Of a stretch of DNA of 64,000 nt, positions 57,656-64,000 are shown in pieces. The stretch spans positions 2,604,001-2,668,000 of the forward strand of contig CM023534.1 in NCBI GenBank assembly GCA_013350335.1. The letters are read 5' to 3'. The notes under the pieces are model-generated. The model had not been told where the DNA came from, did not search any database, and saw only the letters and a program-made list of their open reading frames with translations. The stretch's first letter is position 1. Each line of letters starts with the position of its first letter. The position numbers were made by a program, and so were the translations under genes. Source of the DNA: Chimonanthus salicifolius. Taxonomy: Eukaryota > Streptophyta > Magnoliopsida > Laurales > Calycanthaceae.

Positions 57656-57964
57656 AAAATTCTCTCTTATCTTTTTCTTTATCGAGTGTTTCTTGGTTCA
57701 TTCACAAGTCTCTATGTAAAATTTCTAAATCAGCAGAATCATCGACAGATCCATCCAAAAAAATTTACATTGTGAGCTCCGCATGATTTATATTTGAATA
57801 TTTCATTTCATTTTCAAATCACTTGGATAACTATGATTGATGAGAAGTTCCGATGAATGTGTTGTTTCAAAAGCTTGAGGAGACAGGACTCAGCTCATTG
57901 AAATGAGTCCACTAGAGTCTCAGCGAGTAACTTGGTCCTATTTGGCCGAGTTACTTCACTTCCA

Positions 57965-58150
57965 TAACCAGAAGAGTTGGCTTAGTGGTCAAATACTTAT
58001 TTATGTTTGTGGGAAATCTTGAGTTCAAGTCCCCTTCAATATATAGGGTCACTCTCTGTGGTATGAACCAATATATGCATATAAAGAGGTTTACACGTGT
58101 CTTAAAAATTAGTTAGGTGAGACGCTTACACACGTTGGTCTAAAAAAATT
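57965..58150 (+). mobile_element. tRNA-derived SINE (family 3)
   Basis: Box A-like 'gttggcttagtggtcaa' and box B-like 'ttgagttcaagtcccc' are correctly spaced. They are followed by 'agggtcactctctgtggtat' and 'agaggtttacacgtg' and end in an A-rich tail. It is the best-preserved promoter pair in the window. Confidence 0.75.
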
Positions 58151-59079
58151 CAAAAATCTAATTAAAAACTAGAAATAATGACAGAATCTCCAGGAAGTCT
58201 TACACAAAAGTTTTGAAGAATCTTCTCATTAACTATAAATAAAAAATACAATTAAAAAATGGATACTAGGGAAAATATCTAACAAGATATGTGATGGAAA
58301 AGAGTTCCGTTATGATGAAGATAAGAGGAGGGCCTTTTTTGTCCCAAACTCAGCCTGAGTTCTCAGGAAATGAACAGCTCCTTAATGGTCACTGTCCAGT
58401 CGTGCAGGGCATGGGCATGGGCATATTCATGTTACAGGTAAAGGGTAGGATGAGATTGGTGGAGAAGAAGTGAAAGATTCTAAACCCTGGACTGGTGACC
58501 TAGAAATAGAAATTTAAGAATGGAACAAACTCAGGGGAGAAGGAAAATTGGAAGAAAAAACTGTGATTTTCCAAATTTCACATCTGAGCTGAGTGGTGCG
58601 GAAGAAATGAAGTTTACAGTGACGTCAATCATATCAAAGCCCACATGTGGTTCTCACATGTATCTTTCCAAGGTCAAGACCATTTAAATTTCTTGGCTGT
58701 GAAGGTTCTCACACTGTGGAACTTCATTATCATGTCAATCAAACAGCGTTGAAGAATCATTGGTAATGTCATTCTCAATATGATTGAAAAAAACAGGTTC
58801 TTATTTGAATATTTACTTATTAAAATTCCCAATTTCTGCCAACATGGATTTGACCAGCCAGTGCAACTAAAACATTTCTCCCACAAGGATCAAATATGAG
58901 ATTAATTTATTAATTTTTCAGGAGAGGGAAAGATTGTTAGGTTCTCTCGAGTCTAATTGTAAGGTATATATTGATCCGGTCAGTGGGTCGTGAGTCAAGT
59001 TATAGATGTGCGAAAATTATAAGAAAGGCCCGACGGCTCTTCTTCATTTTTTTGCCTTGAGCACTAGTGGATCTGGTTT
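58151..59079. other. Intergenic DNA, nothing recognised
   Basis: No gene or repeat ends seen; the 60-codon frame at 58291-58473 resembles nothing I know. Confidence 0.4.
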
Positions 59080-59200
59080 GAACCCGTGAACCTATCGAAA
59101 TAGAACTACATAAAATCTACATGTCTTTGTGTGTTTGACCTATAGTTTGTTTTTCCGTTTATCATCTGTATGCTTCTATTCTCGATAAAGATTTTTGCTT
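59080..59200 (+). repeat. Dispersed LTR-tail-like repeat, copy B
   Basis: It is the counterpart of 32540-32660 in the same orientation, sharing 'gaaccngtgaa', 'tagtttgtttttccgt' and 'gcttctatt'. Confidence 0.45.
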
Positions 59201-59346
59201 CAAACATTCAAATTTCAATACAAATAGAGTGCTATGAGACTTGTACATCTCTAAAAAATTAATCGAATATTTTAAGAGGCCTTAAAGAGAACAGTACTAA
59301 TCTAATAAATAAGACAGTATTATTTTTTCACTAAGGGGCTGGGGAT

Positions 59347-59470
59347 TGATTTGGGCTCCTATGATTTTCCATCAAAGTGGTCAAGATGACTTACAAATGT
59401 ATTTTCATTGGCTTGGGCCTCTGATTTTCCACCTAAGTGGTGGAGATGACCTACAGGTGTACTTTCAGTC
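59347..59470. repeat. Diverged 62-bp tandem duplication
   Basis: Units about 59347-59409 and 59410-59470 share 'ttgggc.cct.tgattttcca', 'aagtggt..agatgac.taca' and 'tgta.tttca'. Translated on the plus strand both give a 'GP.IFH.SG.DDLQ.YF'-like string; this is probably coincidence of the repeat. Confidence 0.7.
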
Positions 59471-59929
59471 TGTAGCCGGTCCAAAAGAGGGGCTGCTGAG
59501 TCAACGGCTCAGATCTGATGGGAGCTTACCACTCACAAATTCTTGTCCCTGATGAACGGCCTGGATAAAATGATAGGTCTACTCCATCCCTAAAAAAAAG
59601 CTTTGTACCAGAAAGCATTCAACTTTTGAAAATCCTTTGAATATTGTATTAATGGAAGTGGTTGTAAGAGATAGAATAGGGCTACAAAATAACATAGGCC
59701 GGTCGTAGGAAAGAGATGGAAGAATGAAAGTGGAGATGGAAGAAGAAACCTTGTGTGACTCATCTACTTACAAGTCAATTTTCTGCTGAGCAAAGGGATT
59801 AAATTTACTGTAGAACACGTTCTTATCACTACTTTAAATTTGCAAGTCAAGTCACTATCCCTATCTATCATTTTGTATAAGATCCAGACCGGTCGTTCTT
59901 AGGGAATGGAGTATCATGTGAATTTGAGT

Positions 59930-60150
59930 CCCCATAATCAAGATTTTCGCCTTGCCAAACACACAAAGATTTGATGTGATTTTCTTTTGATATTATTTGG
60001 GTTCAAGTCAGATCCACTGTATTCAAAGGCAAGAAAATGAAGAAGAGCAAATTAACCTTGTTACAATTTTCGCTTGTATCTCTTCTCTCATGAAAAAGAC
60101 ATTATATACTATCCAAATCAAGGTTTACACATGTGTAATGTAAATTTCTA
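59930..60150 (+). mobile_element. Copia-like LTR fragment
   Basis: 'gggttcaagtcagatccact', 'ttcaaaggcaagaaaatgaa' and 'tctcttctctcatgaaaaag' parallel 45990-46160. No ends are visible. Confidence 0.35.
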
Positions 60151-60574
60151 TAATTGACCTCCATTAAATGTAATCGGCTCATAATCGAACCAGTACATAT
60201 CTAATAATTAGGTTCTAAAGAATCTAACAATCATAAATGTAAATTTAATGTATGTCCTTACTGTGAAATTGTTGGCGAAACCAACTTAATTTTGAACCTA
60301 AATCCATACACATGAAAGCAGGATCAATATACCCATAAAGTTTTAGATGTCAATTGTTCAGTGGGTTCAATTCGACATCGAGATAAAAAGGTTCTGTATG
60401 ATACCCACTTTATGTTGAATTCAGTTTATTAAAATAATTTTTTCATTCTTAAAATTCAAAAAACTAACTTTTTTTTAGTTTTCATTTGATGCATTCTCAC
60501 TCTTGAAATAATTTTAATAGGTCAAAATATTTATCAAATTATTTAACTTTAAAAATAAATTTTTGTTTTAGTGT

Positions 60575-60722
60575 ATACTCAAAGCTCAATTGGTTACTCC
60601 AGCCTTAGGAAGTAGGAGGTTACAGGTTCGAGCTCCTATGGTATAACCTTGGTATGCCCTAGGGGTATAAGAGTTTTACACTGAATATCACACGGTTTCT
60701 CATATGTAAATTAAAAAAAAAT
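60575..60722 (+). mobile_element. tRNA-derived SINE (family 5)
   Basis: Box A-like 'aagctcaattggttactcc' and box B-like 'acaggttcgagctccta' are followed by 'tgccctaggggta', 'gttttacactgaatatc' and 'tatgtaaattaaaaaaaaa'. It closely parallels 63440-63607. Confidence 0.72.
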
Positions 60723-61047
60723 TATATATTAATCGTAAACTATCTATCAACAAGTAGGGCACTTATTTAATAGATTTTATAGAGTTGTTTAGCATGGGAG
60801 TCGCAACTCGAGAGAGGGAGACCAAATGACTTGTTTAGCTAATGATCGGATTCCTTCTATTAATGGCTTTTCCAACTATAAAGTAGATCATACATTTCCT
60901 TTCCATAATTATTAATTGCATAATGGAACACTTACACTCAATGAAAAACTCACAGGTCTCTGAATCATGAGAGAAGTAGCATTTCTGTGTAATCTCATTT
61001 CCATAATTTCCACATCGTATACAGTAGTACTTCATCTATATATTATA

Positions 61048-61239
61048 CTCTGTCTGTCTCAAATTAATTGTCGTATATGGATTTTGGAATTGTCTCAAAT
61101 TAGTTATCTCATTTATATTAAAGTAGTGTAAAATGTATTGAAAATGAATGAAATCACATAGAATGCTAGTCCTTATATACAGAGTTCCTTAAAAAATACA
61201 AATATTTCAAATGAAACAACTAAAATCAGATGGAAGGAG
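61048..61239. mobile_element. Stowaway-like MITE (192 bp)
   Basis: TA dinucleotides flank it at 61046-61047 and 61240-61241. The left end 'ctctgtctgtctcaaattaa' pairs imperfectly with the right end '...atcagatggaaggag'. This is the CTCC(C/T)TCCGT-type terminus of Stowaway (Tc1/mariner) MITEs. An internal repeat of 'tgtctcaaatta.tt' is present at 61056 and 61093. Confidence 0.7.
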
Positions 61240-61324
61240 TATCATAATAAAGTTATCAAATAAGTGTAAAGACAATACATAGAGACACGAGAGTTCAAAG
61301 CGATCAATAATTTTATTTTAATAT

Positions 61325-61450
61325 GTATGAATACTTCAGTTGGTCTAAACTTTTAAAATTAGACTAGAGATCTTAGATTTGACTTCTCCCGAACTTATTT
61401 GATAATGAGGCTTGTGGGTAGTCTTACCCATGTTATCTAAAAAAAAGTGA
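61325..61450 (+). mobile_element. SINE copy (family 4)
   Basis: 'cttcagttggtctaaacttt', 'agatcttagatttgacttct', 'acttatttgataatgaggct' and 'tgtgggtagtcttacccatg', then an A-run tail. It matches the copy at 23625-23770. Confidence 0.6.
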
Positions 61451-63189
61451 TCAATGTTTCAATCATAATTCAATTAAGATGGCCCATCTGTGATTCAATT
61501 CGTCTTTTACTGAATAGAGAAGTAGAGAAGCTGCCAAAGAGCTTGGTTGGTGACAACTATAGCATCATCATTTGTGACAGTTTGAGTAGAGAGGTCAAAA
61601 AATAACGATTACATAGTCATTCCTGATAATATTCACTACATTCATTGAACCAAAGAAAACTAGTTTAGATTTTATAAGTTCGAAGTCTTTCTGAGTTGGT
61701 ATACTCAGGTGAATGTGAGTGTGTAGAGCACGTGGATTTTCATTTTGGGGTCAGATTTATTGAAGACAGTTTGTGATATCCAAACACAGCTACATGACAG
61801 AGAAGGAAAGGCATGAATTCAAATGATTTAAGACATGTAACTGAGATTGACTGAAAAATGCTTTGAATATTTCAGTTCTACACATGATGGCACAATGACA
61901 CACGCCAGCGATTTTTGATGGAGATGGTCAAAGTTGCAGAAAAAATAATCAGCTTAAATTCAAATTTTCCACCGAAAATTTTCGGTTCTGTAGAAATAAT
62001 GCAACAAATTGAATGTTTCGAAAGAAATTAGGCCCAGACGTCAATGTGTTCTTGGAAAAACTTTGTGGTTTTCAGCTTTTCTTTATTATTTGAAAGAAAG
62101 AGAGAAAGAATGTGTGAGCCTGCTGCAGCCAAAATTTTCTAAGCTGTCTTAAGGCCAGATATATCCATTGAATCCAAAAAAAACAAACTTAAGTTGAAAG
62201 AGATCGTATGGAAGACAAAAAGGAATTCATGTACTTCTTTATTGATGTCACTGATCATATTTACTCACTATCGATACTCATAACTGAAGTTTGTAATTTT
62301 TCCGCAAGTCCACTACTATTTGGTATTAAGGTGATATTCAAGCATCTCCCTCGATTAATCTTCGAAACATATGTAAACCTCCTAATTTATATATACTGAA
62401 AAAGTTTGTCAGAGAGTGATTCTTTAAAATTGAACGTAAATTGAACACAAAACCCTCATTTTCTGAGGTGGGTTCTTGTCCATTATGTCAACCCGATGCG
62501 TTGATGTACAAAATCAACTCAAAGACAAGGAATATCTTGGAAGTAACAAGTTCTCTTCTTGAAAGAAAAATAAATTTTATATTGCATATTTCAAACTAAC
62601 CTACTTATACAAGCCAAAATTATTAATAAAAAATTAACTTGATCAGTCAATTGGATAACCTTCAATTGGTACACACTTCTCTTTTTATCTTCCCTATGAA
62701 TTTGTATCATATAGTAAAGAACCAGCAGACAATCTATGCTCCTACCAATCACTTCCTTCTACATAGCCCATGTAAAGGTAGACGGGTAAATAAACTTTTT
62801 TATAACTTTCGGCACTAATGGAATAACTAATTATCTATGAATTAGTCCCCGTGACGGTAAATAAAAGGTGGCAATATAAACTCTCTACTGCTATAGCAAT
62901 AGAGGATCTTCTTAATTACTTAATCTTTATATTACAGTTTAACCCACAATTATTTGAGTTTCTTTTTTCAATGCAAGAGATTGTTTAGTTGGAACTTGAA
63001 GTTGACAGATGGGTCAAGGAAGTGAGAGCTCACTAATTGTCTCCTTAAAATAATCAAATTCTTTTCCTTTAAAGTAAGAGATTATCTCAATAAGACCTTT
63101 ATAATTCAATTTGTAAAACTTAAGCAAGCTGCAAATGTTGCAAGATGCAAATGATTAGAAGACATCTCTGTCGAAGTAATCTACATGGC
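61451..63189. other. Intergenic DNA, nothing recognised
   Basis: AT-rich with only short frames; no repeat ends recognised. Confidence 0.4.
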
Positions 63190-63340
63190 ACAGCTTCACG
63201 TGAGGCAGGATGTGAAGTGACAAAAAATTCCACATCGATTAATTTGTGAAACAAATGATTCTATATAAAAATTGAGGCATCCTTCTGTCAAAACTAAATT
63301 TTGAAAGTGAATTTTATCTCAAAAATATTTTCAACTCATA
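63190..63340 (+). mobile_element. Copia-like LTR promoter fragment
   Basis: 'cagcttcacgtgagg', 'gatgtgaagtgacaaaaaa', 'ccacatcgatt', 'attctatataaa' (TATA-like) and 'gaggcatccttctgtca' follow the same order as 29920-30080. Confidence 0.4.
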
Positions 63341-63439
63341 ATTTTCTAACAATTTCTCTCAAATATTGAAAAGCCTTCCTATAATTTAAATTAATACTCA
63401 ATTAATAGAGTCCATACCTCTCTTCCCACTCTATCTTAA

Positions 63440-63607
63440 TATGGGTGTAGTTCAACCAGGATGCCTCCCCTTTCAGGAAGCAGGAGGTTGCGGGTTCGAG
63501 CCCATATGGCCTAACCTTAGTGTGTTCTAAAGGTATTGGACTCACCCATGATGATTTTACGCTGAATATCCTATAGTTTTCTGCGTGTAAATTCAAAAAA
63601 AAAAAAC
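63440..63607 (+). mobile_element. tRNA-derived SINE (family 5)
   Basis: Box A-like 'tgtagttcaaccaggatgc' and box B-like 'gcgggttcgagccca' are followed by 'attttacgctgaatatccta', 'ctgcgtgtaaattc' and a 12-base A tail. The near-intact tail suggests a relatively young copy. Confidence 0.75.
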
Positions 63608-64000
63608 ATTCAGATGATTGATATTTCTGTCAAAACAGTGTAACGTGCGTGTGCATTACCTAGACCTAGAGCACCTCCAAAACACATCCCATGATTCAAT
63701 ATGAGACCACATTCACTTGTGTAGAGGACCCACTTAATTTTCTGTCAAAGTTACTTGTAGACTTCAAACCTCTCTCTCTCCATTCTATTTATCATGGACT
63801 TACGCTGATCACGTGAGGATGATTTTTTTCTACATGACTATTTATATATTTGAATAGTTGATTCAATATATTTGTTCAAAACAATGTACAACTTAAAAGA
63901 TGTTGCATATCTTTAAAGTCACATTTCATAATCTAATAAAAAATATAAAATCAGTCACTTGACTTTCTAACCAAATCGTTAATAAATTGGAGTTTGCTTA
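63608..64000. other. AT-rich window end, nothing recognised
   Basis: No gene or element ends seen before the window stops. Confidence 0.4.

Noticed and set aside
57965..58030. Possible tRNA gene from well-spaced box A and box B
   Set aside because: No acceptor stem or anticodon arm can be folded around the boxes, and the sequence continues into a SINE body with an A-rich tail.

Overview
This is a nuclear plant sequence, from a flowering plant or close relative with a repeat-rich, AT-rich genome. The evidence is three genes split by GT-AG introns, two of which encode plastid proteins, plus plant-type LTR retrotransposons, TRIMs, LINEs, tRNA-derived SINEs, hAT and Stowaway elements. I cannot name the species. 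Retention of a MurB gene is compatible with an early-diverging eudicot or magnoliid, but that is a guess.

Layout. (1) 1-4029: AT-rich flank with a small TRIM retroelement, a SINE and an AT-rich dispersed repeat, ending in the promoter and leader of the first gene. (2) 4030-20463 (+): six-exon ABA4-type gene (neoxanthin formation, plastid membrane; 243 aa). Its introns total 15.7 kb and carry a 134-bp hAT derivative, LINE pieces and a decayed Ty1/copia element that itself contains a LINE. (3) 21843-24968 (-): three-exon MurB-type gene (UDP-N-acetylenolpyruvoylglucosamine reductase, plastid-targeted), convergent with ABA4. As written, the first exon carries a one-base frameshift. (4) 31036-32285 (-): five-exon bHLH transcription factor of the BEE/CIB/HALF FILLED group (246 aa). 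(5) 33922-44556 (-): a complete, very young 10.6-kb non-autonomous LTR retrotransposon (LARD type) with two 4150-bp LTRs, a CGTAT target duplication, a tRNA-iMet-type primer site and a polypurine tract, but no gag-pol. (6) 44562-64000: 19 kb without any gene I can support. It holds SINEs, a TRIM with a perfect hairpin beside it, a LINE RNase H remnant, a 1110-bp hAT-type element with a perfect 8-bp target duplication, a Stowaway MITE, a 39-bp perfect palindrome and several short tandem duplications.

How the genes relate. ABA4 and MurB are both plastid proteins and lie tail to tail 1.4 kb apart. ABA4 acts in carotenoid/ABA-precursor metabolism and MurB in the peptidoglycan (plastid wall/division) pathway, so adjacency need not mean a shared job. 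Copies of one AT-rich repeat lie upstream of both genes. No bacterial-type operon, CRISPR array, rRNA gene or intact tRNA gene was seen.

The most noteworthy points are the MurB gene with its apparent frameshift, the near-identical LTRs of the LARD with an array of 90-bp repeats inside each LTR, and the hAT pair of which one copy sits in an ABA4 intron.
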